Virus record (IMG/VR): IMGVR_UViG_3300030419_007641
Coordinates: 24,992 to 88,991 of that record
Reading direction: 5' to 3' (one strand)
Source of the DNA: a virus
DNA length: 64,000 bases
How positions within the stretch are numbered: the stretch's first letter is position 1; each line of letters begins with the position of its first letter. Made by a program: the position numbers and the translations under genes. The notes below the pieces were generated by a model. It was given only the letters and a program-made list of their open reading frames with translations, ran no database searches and was not told where the DNA came from. Positions 37,310 to 46,925 of the stretch are shown piece after piece.

Positions 37310-39727
37310 ATGGCACAGCGTACAATAACTTCCCCGGGCGTAGAACTTTTTGAAACTGATATTACACAAGAAGCGCCCACGCCAGGGGGGACTAATATAT
37401 ATGTCACCGGATTTGCACAGCAAGGCCCTGTAGAAGAAGTTCTTAGAATAAACTCAAAGCAGGATCTATTACGAATTTACGGTCATCCTACAAATTCACC
37501 AGAAAGATATTTTTACCATACTATAACTCAATTGTTAGAATCTCCTTCTAACGTCTACACGGCTAGATTACCATATGGTTCTCATCTTGGTGATGGCTAT
37601 GGATCCAAATACGTAGCGCTCGCTTACCCCGTATCAGCAGTTGGTAATAACTATGCAACAGATTATAATACATTAAACTTTTCCGGAAGCGGGGTTTATG
37701 TTATAGGCGCGCCGGCTCACATTGAGCTTACACAAAATCAGTATTTAAGTGCAGTGGCCGGCACATTGTTTGATTGGAGCAATACAGGTGGAGGTGTTAA
37801 GGATTTTAATCAAGGATCAGGGACTACAGTTAATGGAGTGTTATGTGCTTTAGGAAAAGCCGCAATAATCGTATTAAATAAATCTCAAACTACTATTGAT
37901 GGAAATTTCCAGGGATATTATGTAGGTCTACAAGACAATTCTAATCTTAACCCTGCAGCAGATTTTACCAGTATAAAGAATGTTTATTCAGTAGATAAAA
38001 ATAGTGGAACTATTAATTCTGTTCTTTGTGGAAATGAGTATAAAAAGATACCCGCTACAACATTACAATTTGCAACTAGTTCCCCTGCCACAAATGGGTT
38101 AAATAATAGTATTTCCGAAGTAATGGAAAATATTACCGATTATGAAATTGACGGGGCTGGGTCTCGCGATGTATTAAGCCTAGGGGTGTTCAAGCTACGT
38201 AAGTCTATTTTTGCTACAGAAGCATTTAAACTAGATTATGTAGTAGATGACTCATTCGCGGGATCGATAAATTATTTTAGAAAGGAATTAAATCCTGACG
38301 GTGGTCCTGAGACCAGCGACTTTCTCGGTAATAAAAGCGATGCATCAAGAAATGTAAAAGTACTGGTAAACCCATATATATCTAATCAACTATCTGGCGG
38401 CGATGCATTAGACAGCAGTGGTAATCCAACAAAATGGATTAGGATATATAATAGCTCACTAGGCACTTTAATGGAAACCGCAGCTGGTAGAGCTGAGGCA
38501 GGGCTAAATAATGCTCAATATGTTGACTTATCAGCCAAGCTCGGTGACCCACGGTTGGGATTAAGCGCTTATAACACAGACGTTGGACCTGATGCAGGTC
38601 AATTATTCCCTATCGGGGGGTATGTTGAGCCAATTTCAGATAAGCTTATTGGCGCTCTTCCGGAAAAAATTGACAGAGTTCTTAATAGGATAACTAATGA
38701 TGAAGTATATGATATTGATGTAGTTGTTGAAGGTGGTTTAGGTACTATATACGCTGCTAGTTGTGCAGCAAGTACAGACTATTATGATGAATTTAACACT
38801 AACTTATCCTTACAGCAAGCTGTAAATGGATTAAGAACGTCAGATAGTATATCAGGAGATTCCTTAACTCTTAGAAATAGTTACAACACTATTTTCCAAA
38901 AATTTGATAACTTCTGCAAACCGCCTTATCTAGCGGGTGGTACTAGAGGTGATTGTATCTTTGTGGCAGATGTAATGCGACAAATTTTAGTAACAGGTCA
39001 AAATACAAAGGTTCTTGATAACAGAGAACTTAACTTCCAAAAAGATATATTATGGCCAATACGCCATCAATTTGAGTCTCAAAACACATCTTACGCAGCT
39101 GTTTATGGACAATGGGCACAAGTTTTTGATGAGTTTGTAGGTGATCTAGTTTGGGTACCATTTTCAGGATATGCAGCTGCAGCAATGGCTAGGACAGACT
39201 CTATTGCTAATCCATGGATTGCACCGGCAGGGTTTACCCGCGGGACAATTAATGCGACGGATATAGCAATTAATCCTAATCAGAAGCAAAGAGATGAATT
39301 ATATAAGAGCAATATTAACCCGGTAGCGTTCTTCCCAGGTCAGGGGCAAGTTATATTTGGTCAAAAGACACTGAACAAAAAACCAAGCGCGTTTGATAGA
39401 ATTAATGTACGGAGATTATTCTTAGCATTAGAAAGACCTACTAAGAAAGCTTGTAGATTGTTTGTTTTTGAGCAAAATAATGAGTTTACAAGAACTAGAA
39501 TTGTTAATACATTAACCCCTATCTTCGAAAATGCAAAAAATACTGACGGTCTACATGACTACCTAATTGTATGTGATGAAAGAAACAATACTCAAGCGGT
39601 TATTAATGCAAATGAACTTAAAGTCGACATTTATATTAAACCAGTTAGGACAGCTGAATTTATTTTGGTAAGTTTCTATGCTACAAAAACAGATGCAAAT
39701 TTTGAAGAATTAGTATCAGGGTATTAG
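37310..39727 (+). CDS. gp18: tail sheath protein, gp18-like, 805 aa
   Basis: Contractile sheath subunit. The N-terminus SPGVELFETDITQEAPTPGGTNIYVTGFAQQGPVEEVLRINS is a hallmark of gp18, as is the C-terminal RINVRRLFLALERPTKKACRLFVFEQNNEFTRTRIVNTLTPIFENAKNTDGL block with its sheath interlock strands. At 805 residues it is longer than T4 gp18 (659), with an insertion in the middle domain (residues about 120-450). Late box GATAAATA (37297-37304) 5 nt before ATG. Confidence 0.95.
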   Translation: MAQRTITSPGVELFETDITQEAPTPGGTNIYVTGFAQQGPVEEVLRINSKQDLLRIYGHPTNSPERYFYHTITQLLESPSNVYTARLPYGSHLGDGYGSKYVALAYPVSAVGNNYATDYNTLNFSGSGVYVIGAPAHIELTQNQYLSAVAGTLFDWSNTGGGVKDFNQGSGTTVNGVLCALGKAAIIVLNKSQTTIDGNFQGYYVGLQDNSNLNPAADFTSIKNVYSVDKNSGTINSVLCGNEYKKIPATTLQFATSSPATNGLNNSISEVMENITDYEIDGAGSRDVLSLGVFKLRKSIFATEAFKLDYVVDDSFAGSINYFRKELNPDGGPETSDFLGNKSDASRNVKVLVNPYISNQLSGGDALDSSGNPTKWIRIYNSSLGTLMETAAGRAEAGLNNAQYVDLSAKLGDPRLGLSAYNTDVGPDAGQLFPIGGYVEPISDKLIGALPEKIDRVLNRITNDEVYDIDVVVEGGLGTIYAASCAASTDYYDEFNTNLSLQQAVNGLRTSDSISGDSLTLRNSYNTIFQKFDNFCKPPYLAGGTRGDCIFVADVMRQILVTGQNTKVLDNRELNFQKDILWPIRHQFESQNTSYAAVYGQWAQVFDEFVGDLVWVPFSGYAAAAMARTDSIANPWIAPAGFTRGTINATDIAINPNQKQRDELYKSNINPVAFFPGQGQVIFGQKTLNKKPSAFDRINVRRLFLALERPTKKACRLFVFEQNNEFTRTRIVNTLTPIFENAKNTDGLHDYLIVCDERNNTQAVINANELKVDIYIKPVRTAEFILVSFYATKTDANFEELVSGY

Positions 39728-39747
39728 ACACTTGATTAAATACTATT

Positions 39748-40326
39748 ATGGCAGCAAATATCCAAGACTTTTATCAAAGAGCTCAAGCTGGGTTCTCGCG
39801 AGATTTTTCCTTTAGAATTAAAACAATTTCCTGGGGAATAGAAGGTCTTGAAGACTTTAGCGGAGATAGAGAACTAGTATATGCGCGATCAGCCACATTC
39901 CCGGGGCGTAGTATACAAGATAAAACAGTCAACTTTGCTGGGCAAGAATTTCACTTAGGTGGTAAGGCAGATTATTCTGGATCGAGTGGCTGGGGTATAG
40001 ACTTTTATTGTGACGAAGAGTGCTCTCTACGCGGTCTCTTAGAAAAAGTGTCTCGAAGTATATTTGGAACAGAAGATGGAAATATTAATGCCCCACCTAT
40101 AGGCACCGGAGCGTATGGAATTGGGCAAGGGACTATAAATTTAGAGGTTATAGATAAAAGCTTAGAACCAGTTAGCGAGATTAAACTAATCGGGACACAG
40201 CTTAGAGACCTAGGCGATATTAGTTATGCTATCGCTGATGGGTCAGGTGAGGTTCAAACATTTGATGCGACCTTCGCCTATCAGTGGTATCAAATACCAA
40301 CTATAGGGGAATTTGGAGACGCGTAA
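39748..40326 (+). CDS. gp19: tail tube protein, gp19-like, 192 aa
   Basis: MAANIQDFYQRAQAGFSRDFSFRIKTI, ATFPGRSIQDKTVNFAGQEFHLGGKADY and the C-terminal IADGSGEVQTFDATFAYQWYQI are typical of T4-type tail tube subunits that form the rigid inner tube inside the sheath. It follows the sheath gene. Closely related to the next gene. Confidence 0.9.
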   Translation: MAANIQDFYQRAQAGFSRDFSFRIKTISWGIEGLEDFSGDRELVYARSATFPGRSIQDKTVNFAGQEFHLGGKADYSGSSGWGIDFYCDEECSLRGLLEKVSRSIFGTEDGNINAPPIGTGAYGIGQGTINLEVIDKSLEPVSEIKLIGTQLRDLGDISYAIADGSGEVQTFDATFAYQWYQIPTIGEFGDA

Positions 40327-40367
40327 TTAGAGCTGTAAGGTAATATAGCTGCCGATTAAATATATAT

Positions 40368-40886
40368 ATGGCGGCAAATATTCAAGACTTTTATGAGAGA
40401 GCAAAGCTCGACTTCTCTCGTGATATATCTCTTAGATTGTTGTCGCTTATGGGCATACCGTTCAATGATATAATTCTAGCTAGGACGGCGAGTTTACCAG
40501 GACGTATAATAGAAGATAAAATAGTTAACTATAAGGGAACCGAATTTCATTATGGTGGTAAAGCAACCTATTCACAAGCTGACGGCTGGCCGGTAGAGTT
40601 TTATTGCGACATGTCGTGTGATTTAAGGGCTCGACTTGACACAATGTCCTTTCAAACATGGAACTCAAATACAGGTACAGGGGCGACAAGTCTTGGCGGT
40701 GATACCATAATATTACAAGTACTCGACAAAAAATTTGCACCTCAATTATTCCTTACATTACATGACGCTCAAATTAGAAATATTGGCGACGTTAACTATT
40801 CTATTGCTGATGGCACTGGTGAGGTAGTTAATTTTCAAACAACATTTGCATATTCAAGATATTCGATGGTAAGTATAAATAATTAA
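40368..40886 (+). CDS. tail tube paralogue, 172 aa
   Basis: The N-terminus MAANIQDFYERAKLDFSRDISLRL and later GRIIEDKIVNYKGTEFHYGGKATY and IADGTGEVVNFQTTFAYS match the upstream gp19 gene, but 20 residues shorter. Duplication of the tube gene is evident. Possibly builds a specialised section (tip or terminus) of the tube. Confidence 0.85.
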   Translation: MAANIQDFYERAKLDFSRDISLRLLSLMGIPFNDIILARTASLPGRIIEDKIVNYKGTEFHYGGKATYSQADGWPVEFYCDMSCDLRARLDTMSFQTWNSNTGTGATSLGGDTIILQVLDKKFAPQLFLTLHDAQIRNIGDVNYSIADGTGEVVNFQTTFAYSRYSMVSINN

Positions 40887-40887
40887 T

Positions 40888-41415
40888 ATGGCAACACCAC
40901 AACAGTTTCCAGGAGCCGTTGGGCAATTACCTCAGCCCTTTTTATGGGAGGTGGAATTGACGATGCCTGAAGGTGTCCCCGGGCTTGATGGTAATTTGGG
41001 CAATAAGCCGGCATTTCTAGCACAAGAGGTGACGATACCTAACGAATCAAGCACATTTGCAGAATTTGGGCAAGAAAACAGAGGTGGATTTTTACCCGGG
41101 TACGGTCTTATGCAAAGAGAGAGCTTTTTAACAAGAACTGTATCTATTAATTTTTTAGAAACTGTGGGCACAGATATTGAACATAATTATCTTAGACCTT
41201 GGATGATAGCTATAGGTAGAGATGGCCTAGTAAATGGTATATACAGAGGTTCTATTACAGTAAAACAACAGAGTAATGACGGTGGTCAACATAAAGGATA
41301 TCAATTTAGTCATGTGTTTCCTACGAACTGCGAAGGGTTTACAGTAAACTACGGCTCACAAGACTTCCTAGCCAAAACAGTTACCTTTTCATGTAGGGAT
41401 TACCGTTTGATCTAG
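40888..41415 (+). CDS. third tail-tube-like protein, 175 aa
   Basis: Less similar but same fold: WEVELTMPEGVPGLD, FLAQEVTIPNESSTFAEFGQENRGGFLPGY and C-terminal FPTNCEGFTVNYGSQDFLAKTVTFSCRDY. Probably a variant tube or baseplate tube protein. It starts 2 nt after the preceding stop. Confidence 0.75.
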   Translation: MATPQQFPGAVGQLPQPFLWEVELTMPEGVPGLDGNLGNKPAFLAQEVTIPNESSTFAEFGQENRGGFLPGYGLMQRESFLTRTVSINFLETVGTDIEHNYLRPWMIAIGRDGLVNGIYRGSITVKQQSNDGGQHKGYQFSHVFPTNCEGFTVNYGSQDFLAKTVTFSCRDYRLI

Positions 41416-41458
41416 AGACTATCGTTTGCTTAATTAATACTTTAATATAATTATTATA

Positions 41459-42253
41459 ATGGAACTTGCTCTACACCTTCCTAATAATAAGGAAGTGATT
41501 GCCCGAGAATTTGTTTATAAAGACCTAAAACAATTAATTTATTTAAAAGATTCTTCTTTGGCATGCTCAACTAAATTTTTAGAATCTTTTATTTGTACTA
41601 AAAATTTAAACGTATTAGAAAAGTTTTCAGCGCTGATACTTTTAAGAAAACGATGTGTGGGTGATAATATCACTATGAACTCTGATAAGGGTGGCATTCA
41701 AATAAATTTAGACTTTATTCTAAAAAATATTGGCGGTGCACAAGAAATTAAAAAACATGTCGATATTAACGATGTAAAGTATGTTCTTAATTACCCGAGC
41801 CGATTTAATTTAGGAGATTCAGATTCGATATTCTCTTTAATCGAAAGCATACAAATTGGTGACGAAAGAATTACCACTGGCGAGCTAACTAGTGAAGAAT
41901 TTAATCAACTGGTTAATTCTTTACCTAAACAACTTCTACCACATTTAAGTGACTATCTAGATAAGACACAAAGATTTTTTAATATAAATGTTTGGGCGAA
42001 AAGAGAGAAGGTAAGTATAGATGAATTAAGCTTGAACGTTCTTTCTACGGATCTGCCAGCATTTTTAATATCTATTTTTAATGTTATGGTAGAATCCGAC
42101 TACAGAGAATTTCTTTTTGCTTTATCTCACAGGATACCAGATATGGCTTTTTTAACCAACTGCACCTTTAAGGAAATAGAAGATTTCTATAGCTTATATG
42201 AACGAGAAATTAACAATCGAGATGCTAACTTGCAATCTAGTTCCGCTAATTAA
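41459..42253 (+). CDS. baseplate hub assembly protein, gp26/gp51-like, 264 aa
   Basis: Helical protein following the tail tube genes, with MELALHLPNNKEVIAREFVYKDLKQLIYLKD, the N-terminus of the T4 gp26-like hub proteins. The C-terminal region is helical (FLISIFNVMVESDYREFLFALSHR). Followed by a distant relative (42262-43002). Assembly factor or hub component for baseplate formation. Confidence 0.65.
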   Translation: MELALHLPNNKEVIAREFVYKDLKQLIYLKDSSLACSTKFLESFICTKNLNVLEKFSALILLRKRCVGDNITMNSDKGGIQINLDFILKNIGGAQEIKKHVDINDVKYVLNYPSRFNLGDSDSIFSLIESIQIGDERITTGELTSEEFNQLVNSLPKQLLPHLSDYLDKTQRFFNINVWAKREKVSIDELSLNVLSTDLPAFLISIFNVMVESDYREFLFALSHRIPDMAFLTNCTFKEIEDFYSLYEREINNRDANLQSSSAN

Positions 42254-42261
42254 ATATTTTT

Positions 42262-43002
42262 ATGATTAGTGACGTTTCTAAATTTATTTCAAAGCTAGAT
42301 AAGCTTAATAATACTAAATTCGAGGTATTTGTACCTTCTTTAAATAAAAAAGTAGAAACAAAAGCATTAAATTTAAAGCAACAAAAAGATCTTATTGCCC
42401 CTGCATTAGATGGTATAAGGGGTACATTAAATTTTAGCAAAACCCTGAATAACGTTATTATTGATAATTCCGGGTTGAATGACTTAAAGATATATGATAG
42501 GTTACCTTTTACTATACAATTAAGAAAAGAAGCTTTGGGTAATAAAATCCAAACTAATGACGGGGAAGTGGAATTACATAAAATTTTAAATAATATTAAA
42601 GAAAATTCTTTTAATATTGCTCCGGAGCAAACAGTCAGGCATGAGAACTTAACAATACACCTAAAAGTACCGACCCTGCAACAAGAAAATATATTACTTA
42701 CTAATTGTATACAAACTATTAGTACACTAGATGATGATCTTACGGAGCATGTTGGTATTTTATATCTGGTTGAAATAGTAAAGTACATCGACAGTTTAAA
42801 AATAGATGACGAAGTTGTAGATATGTCTGAAATAAAAATTGAGGAAAGAATTAAGTTAGTTGAAAGATTACCACTAGCCATTTATAGAGATATATCCGAG
42901 TTTATAGCCACTGTAAACAAATACGAAAATGATATTTTAACAGTAGGCGGTGTATTGATAACTATTGATTCTTTATTTTTTGATTCTTCGAGCGATGAAT
43001 AA
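42262..43002 (+). CDS. baseplate hub protein, gp26-like, 246 aa
   Basis: Shares with the upstream gene the pattern 'FEVFVPSLNKKVETKALNLKQQKDLI', that is surface-strand then K-x-L-x-x-K-Q-x-x-L, as in T4 gp26-family proteins of marine phages. Helical middle and C-terminus. Late box TTAAATATTTTT lies at the start. Confidence 0.65.
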   Translation: MISDVSKFISKLDKLNNTKFEVFVPSLNKKVETKALNLKQQKDLIAPALDGIRGTLNFSKTLNNVIIDNSGLNDLKIYDRLPFTIQLRKEALGNKIQTNDGEVELHKILNNIKENSFNIAPEQTVRHENLTIHLKVPTLQQENILLTNCIQTISTLDDDLTEHVGILYLVEIVKYIDSLKIDDEVVDMSEIKIEERIKLVERLPLAIYRDISEFIATVNKYENDILTVGGVLITIDSLFFDSSSDE

Positions 43003-43010
43003 ATATATTT

Positions 43011-44066
43011 GTGGCTGACCAATCTAAAAAACGCGGACTTATGTCTGGAGTCTTCCGAGGAGAACTTCTGGGAAAAATTGACTCTATCGCGGGGGAGAAA
43101 AGCAAATCTACATTAGAAAGGGATGTAGTTAACTCAAAAAGAATAAATCCGGTATTAACAGGGCCTGAAAGAACGCGACTGGTAAATGAAACCAAGCTAT
43201 TTTGGGATACTTATTTTAAACTGGCTCCTAAGTATCAAAAGGATACAAAAGGTAAGACGAAGGTCGGTAAATCACCGGCTGATAAAGTACTGGAGGATGC
43301 TGAAGCAGGAAGCGTCCAGGGTAAATCGAAAAAAAGTTTGGGGCTGGTAGCAATGGCTTTAGCGAAAGTTGCTGCTGTTGCAGCTGTGGTTCTAGGGGCG
43401 GGTGGGTTTGCTGTTAAAAAAGTAATGGAGTCTATCGATGCTTATAAAAAGATGCGTGATGAACAAAAAGATGCGGAGAGAGTAATTAAGGAATGGCAAA
43501 AAAGGTACGGTATAATGTCAGAGGACCTTGGAAAAAAAAGCGCGGCTGAAGCTGCAGCAGGTAACCCTCTCCAAGCTAAAATGGCTAAATTACAGCAAGA
43601 GATGATCGATGTAAGCGCGCGTGAGCAAGCAGCTCAAATGAAGGTAAGAACTTCATTGGGGTACCGGATGTCACAAGCAGAGATCGGCGGGGTGTCACTG
43701 AGCCCGACAAACAAACGAGCATGGGCGATGATGGAAAAACTGGCGATCAAGCCCTTTCAGCAGCAGAAAGCAGATATTACAAAACAAATGAACGAGGTTC
43801 GACAACAGATCAACAACCAGAAAAAAGGTCTTGATGAACAAGTAGCAACAAATAACCACTTATCAAATTTAGTTAAGCTAACAGAGTCCATCGCGAAAAG
43901 GGGCGGTGGAGGGAGTGCACCGGTTCCACCAGTAAATACTAAATCTCCTTCATTAAAATCTGATACTACTGGAGCCGCGCCAGGAGGACCACCGTCAATG
44001 GATTCATCAAGGCTCTCATATTATAATTCACCCGGTAGTATGAATACACCAGCAGTAGTAGAGTAA
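43011..44066 (+). CDS. putative short tape-measure/tail-hub protein, 351 aa
   Basis: The GTG start directly follows AATAAATATATTT. Basic N-terminal third, one hydrophobic helix (about 104-130, VAMALAKVAAVAAVVLGAGGFAV), then long helices rich in Gln/Lys/Glu (about 140-290) and a Gly/Pro/Ser-rich tail. This layout fits a tape measure protein (gp29-like), but at 351 residues it is much shorter than T4 gp29 (about 590). It could instead be a hub accessory. Position between hub assembly and tube-cap genes favours a tail role. Confidence 0.55.
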   Translation: MADQSKKRGLMSGVFRGELLGKIDSIAGEKSKSTLERDVVNSKRINPVLTGPERTRLVNETKLFWDTYFKLAPKYQKDTKGKTKVGKSPADKVLEDAEAGSVQGKSKKSLGLVAMALAKVAAVAAVVLGAGGFAVKKVMESIDAYKKMRDEQKDAERVIKEWQKRYGIMSEDLGKKSAAEAAAGNPLQAKMAKLQQEMIDVSAREQAAQMKVRTSLGYRMSQAEIGGVSLSPTNKRAWAMMEKLAIKPFQQQKADITKQMNEVRQQINNQKKGLDEQVATNNHLSNLVKLTESIAKRGGGGSAPVPPVNTKSPSLKSDTTGAAPGGPPSMDSSRLSYYNSPGSMNTPAVVE

Positions 44067-44128
44067 TAATACATTAATACCGTAAGATTTGTTTAATTAG
44101 ATACTAAGGTTGTTACCTAAATATTAAT

Positions 44129-45037
44129 ATGGCGACATATGACATTGTAAGAGATTACGCGTGGACCACTGCGTCTCAAGCAGAGCGGGCAAATGCGCCG
44201 TATGTTGACGTGAGCGGATGCAGGCTCGATGGGTCTAATTTGCAACAAGCAATACAAGGATATTTAGCGTTCTCAGGTGCTGATGAACCCGGAAAAGATT
44301 TTATAAAAAGTTTATACAAATGTGATCCTAGTAGTGAAAAGCAAAACTTTACATTTCCTTTTTTCGGAACAAATATAAGATCTTTTGCTAATGAATATGC
44401 AGATACTTTTTCCAATATAGCGCAACGGGGTACCGAGTTTCCAGGAAAGCCATTAATTGATGCTGTGCGGACTGGTGCGGACTGGGCAATAGGTGGTCAA
44501 GAAGCAATAACAAAGCTTATTGATGATGATTGGTTTAAGAAAGGTGTTGAGACATATAATGAATTTGCCGGGAAAATAGGGTTTAATATTTCAATCCCAG
44601 AGGCTAATTCACCTGGTGCACCTGGAACGTACATTGAGTCACCTATGTTTTATCAATATGGTAATACAGATGCCGCATTACAAGTGTCATTTGTATTATC
44701 TAATACATATGACGAAGCATCAACTAGAAAAAATATAGATTTTATAAATGATTTTACACGATTTAATAGGCCTGAGCGATTGGGCGCTATTAATCTTAGC
44801 TACCCTATGGTCTATAACGTTGTGCTGCCAGGGTGGCGGAAAATAGTATGGGCCTATATAAGTGGGTTTTCTATAAATTTTCTAGGTGCGCGCCGGATCC
44901 TTGATACCTATGACATGCAAGGTGGAGGCGGCCCCACGATTGTACCAGAAGCGTTTCAGTGCGACTTTGCTTTTAAGTCACTTACAATAGAAAATGCTGA
45001 AATGGTGGAACCAACTGACGCCGCAAATGTAGGTTAA
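44129..45037 (+). CDS. baseplate tail-tube cap protein, gp48/gp54-like, 302 aa
   Basis: Contains a long beta-rich domain with FFGTNIRSFANEYADTFSN, ESPMFYQYGNTDAALQVSFVLSNTYDEASTRKNIDFINDFTRFNRPER and YPMVYNVVLPGWRKIVWAYISGF, characteristic of gp48/gp54 tube-cap proteins that attach the tube to the baseplate. T4 gp48 is 364 and gp54 320 residues, so length fits. Late box CTAAATATTAAT. Confidence 0.8.
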   Translation: MATYDIVRDYAWTTASQAERANAPYVDVSGCRLDGSNLQQAIQGYLAFSGADEPGKDFIKSLYKCDPSSEKQNFTFPFFGTNIRSFANEYADTFSNIAQRGTEFPGKPLIDAVRTGADWAIGGQEAITKLIDDDWFKKGVETYNEFAGKIGFNISIPEANSPGAPGTYIESPMFYQYGNTDAALQVSFVLSNTYDEASTRKNIDFINDFTRFNRPERLGAINLSYPMVYNVVLPGWRKIVWAYISGFSINFLGARRILDTYDMQGGGGPTIVPEAFQCDFAFKSLTIENAEMVEPTDAANVG

Positions 45038-45042
45038 TAACT

Positions 45043-45456
45043 ATGAGCTTAACAGGAAAATTAGGAAGATATCAAAACCGGGTTGCTAATCCGAGTCTAT
45101 CTGCTATTGACATTAAAAAATATGAACGAATCTTTAAAGTCTATACCGAGCCTAATAATGGTAAAGAATTTTATTTTTATAATATTTTAAGAAAAGTAGA
45201 ATTTCCTACTGAGATCCAATCTAATTTTTTATCGGCTTTTAGTCCTCAATCGCGTATGCCTCTCACCACCGTCTCCTTTAATCTGTATCAAGATATAGAC
45301 AGCTGGTGGCTAATTTACCTACTAAACAAGGATGTAATAGGTAAACAATTCTATGTGGAAGGTGGTCAGCAATTAAAATACATACTACCGGAATTCAGAG
45401 ACGTTATTTATGACCAGATAACGAATATTACTGTGTATGATAACAGACATTTCTAA
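45043..45456 (+). CDS. gp53: baseplate wedge protein, gp53-like, 137 aa
   Basis: gp53 hallmarks: YLLNK preceded by DSWWLIY (WWLIYLLNKDVI, about 88-99) in a LysM-like fold, and the C-terminal YDQITNITVYDNRHF. Shorter than T4 gp53 (196). The wedge subunit that joins gp48/54 and the inner baseplate. The TAA end overlaps the next ATG by one base. Confidence 0.8.
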   Translation: MSLTGKLGRYQNRVANPSLSAIDIKKYERIFKVYTEPNNGKEFYFYNILRKVEFPTEIQSNFLSAFSPQSRMPLTTVSFNLYQDIDSWWLIYLLNKDVIGKQFYVEGGQQLKYILPEFRDVIYDQITNITVYDNRHF

Positions 45457-46919
45457 TGGCACAAGAATATATAATTAATGGTAATCGGTTTGAATGTGAG
45501 TTTAAGATTACTAATGCAGATGGTGATAAAAGTGTTGATTTTACAAAATCTGCTATTAAGTCACTTGATTTAACAGAAAATATATTTGAGCCTTTTCAAC
45601 ATGCTACAATTACTTTTAGCAATCCTTTTGATTTTCTAGAAAGTGAAATGTTAACAAGGGGCGATGGTAGTGATTTATTCGAATTTTCTATAAAGCCTAC
45701 CGGGGATCTGGTTCAGGCAGCTGCTGAAGTCGGTGATACGGATCCTACTTTAAAGTATAAATTTGTAATTGCAGATGAACAAAATAGTACTTCTAAAGAA
45801 AGCCGAAATAACAATTTAAAAACATACACCTTACTAGATCAAAATTATTGGAAGTTAAATCAGCCTATCCCCTATGGAACAAGATACAGAGGTAAAATAG
45901 GGGATATACTTAAAGAGATTTTTAAAGAAAAGAAAATAGAAATAAATGAAGAAAAATGGGAATCAGGTGATCACTTCATAGATATTTTTCCAGAACATAT
46001 TCTACCGGCCTCCTCTTTTAGATATTCAGATCTAGTAAAATATTTAATTAGATATAATTATAATAATGTTAGCTCGGGTGGGCAACAATCTAGCCCTCAA
46101 GGAAATCCAAGTGAAGGAGATACATATGTCCGGTCTATGCTAATATGGGATCGATCAGATACAGATGGAGATGATGCGGATCGTGACGGGGCATATCACT
46201 TTCAACCTCTCAATAAATTATATGAAAATATAGAATCAACGGAAGCTTTTATAATAGGTGACATGTCGAGTAAATATGCTACCAATGCAAATAATCCCGG
46301 GCAGATGAGGGACCGGGAAAATAAAACTTTTGCTTATAAGAGTGAAGCACATAATACTGATCTTACTACTCCAATGTTAACATATAGTAACGAGTACTTT
46401 ATAAATTTTATTGCCTCGGGATATGATCCAGAATTAGGTCAACACGGATTAAGAGAGATCCGAATTGAGGAGGTGAAAGAAAAATGGAAGGCTATGTTTG
46501 TGGATCCATTTAAGACGTTGGAGGGTGAACCTGATCCCTTTTTACCACTAAATGAAGAAAAAAAGCAAAGGTTATTTAAAACTTTTAGTTTTCCTTTTAG
46601 TCTAAATAAAGTTGCTAAAATAGCAGAGGCGCAAATGATTTCCGATTTAACTTTTTATAATCTTGAATTGGCAATGACCCAGATAGGGGATACTAAAAGA
46701 ACAGCAGGTAAATTTATTGACGTTATGGGAATGGCCAATGCAGTAGATGTAGATGCCAAACTTATAGGGACCTGGCTTGTTACTAAATGCCATCATCAAT
46801 TTTCACACGACAACTACTTTAACACTATACAATGCGTAAAAACTTACGTAGGACCTGGTGGGCAGTACAGTAATAGTATCGACAACGTAAAGAATGACTG
46901 CCCGAAATTACTAAATTAA
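45456..46919 (+). CDS. baseplate hub protein, gp27-like, 487 aa
   Basis: The N-terminus (AQEYIINGNRFECEFKITNADGDKSVDFTKSAIKSLDLTENIFEPFQHATITFSNPFDF) is the first beta-barrel of gp27-type hubs; later segments (SFRYSDLVKYLIRYNYNNV, MISDLTFYNLELAMTQIGDTKRTAGKFIDVMGM) fit the hub barrels. Trimeric tail-hub that holds the central spike. gp5-like lysozyme is not in this window, so the spike may be encoded elsewhere. Confidence 0.75.
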   Translation: MAQEYIINGNRFECEFKITNADGDKSVDFTKSAIKSLDLTENIFEPFQHATITFSNPFDFLESEMLTRGDGSDLFEFSIKPTGDLVQAAAEVGDTDPTLKYKFVIADEQNSTSKESRNNNLKTYTLLDQNYWKLNQPIPYGTRYRGKIGDILKEIFKEKKIEINEEKWESGDHFIDIFPEHILPASSFRYSDLVKYLIRYNYNNVSSGGQQSSPQGNPSEGDTYVRSMLIWDRSDTDGDDADRDGAYHFQPLNKLYENIESTEAFIIGDMSSKYATNANNPGQMRDRENKTFAYKSEAHNTDLTTPMLTYSNEYFINFIASGYDPELGQHGLREIRIEEVKEKWKAMFVDPFKTLEGEPDPFLPLNEEKKQRLFKTFSFPFSLNKVAKIAEAQMISDLTFYNLELAMTQIGDTKRTAGKFIDVMGMANAVDVDAKLIGTWLVTKCHHQFSHDNYFNTIQCVKTYVGPGGQYSNSIDNVKNDCPKLLN

Positions 46920-46925
46920 TTAATC

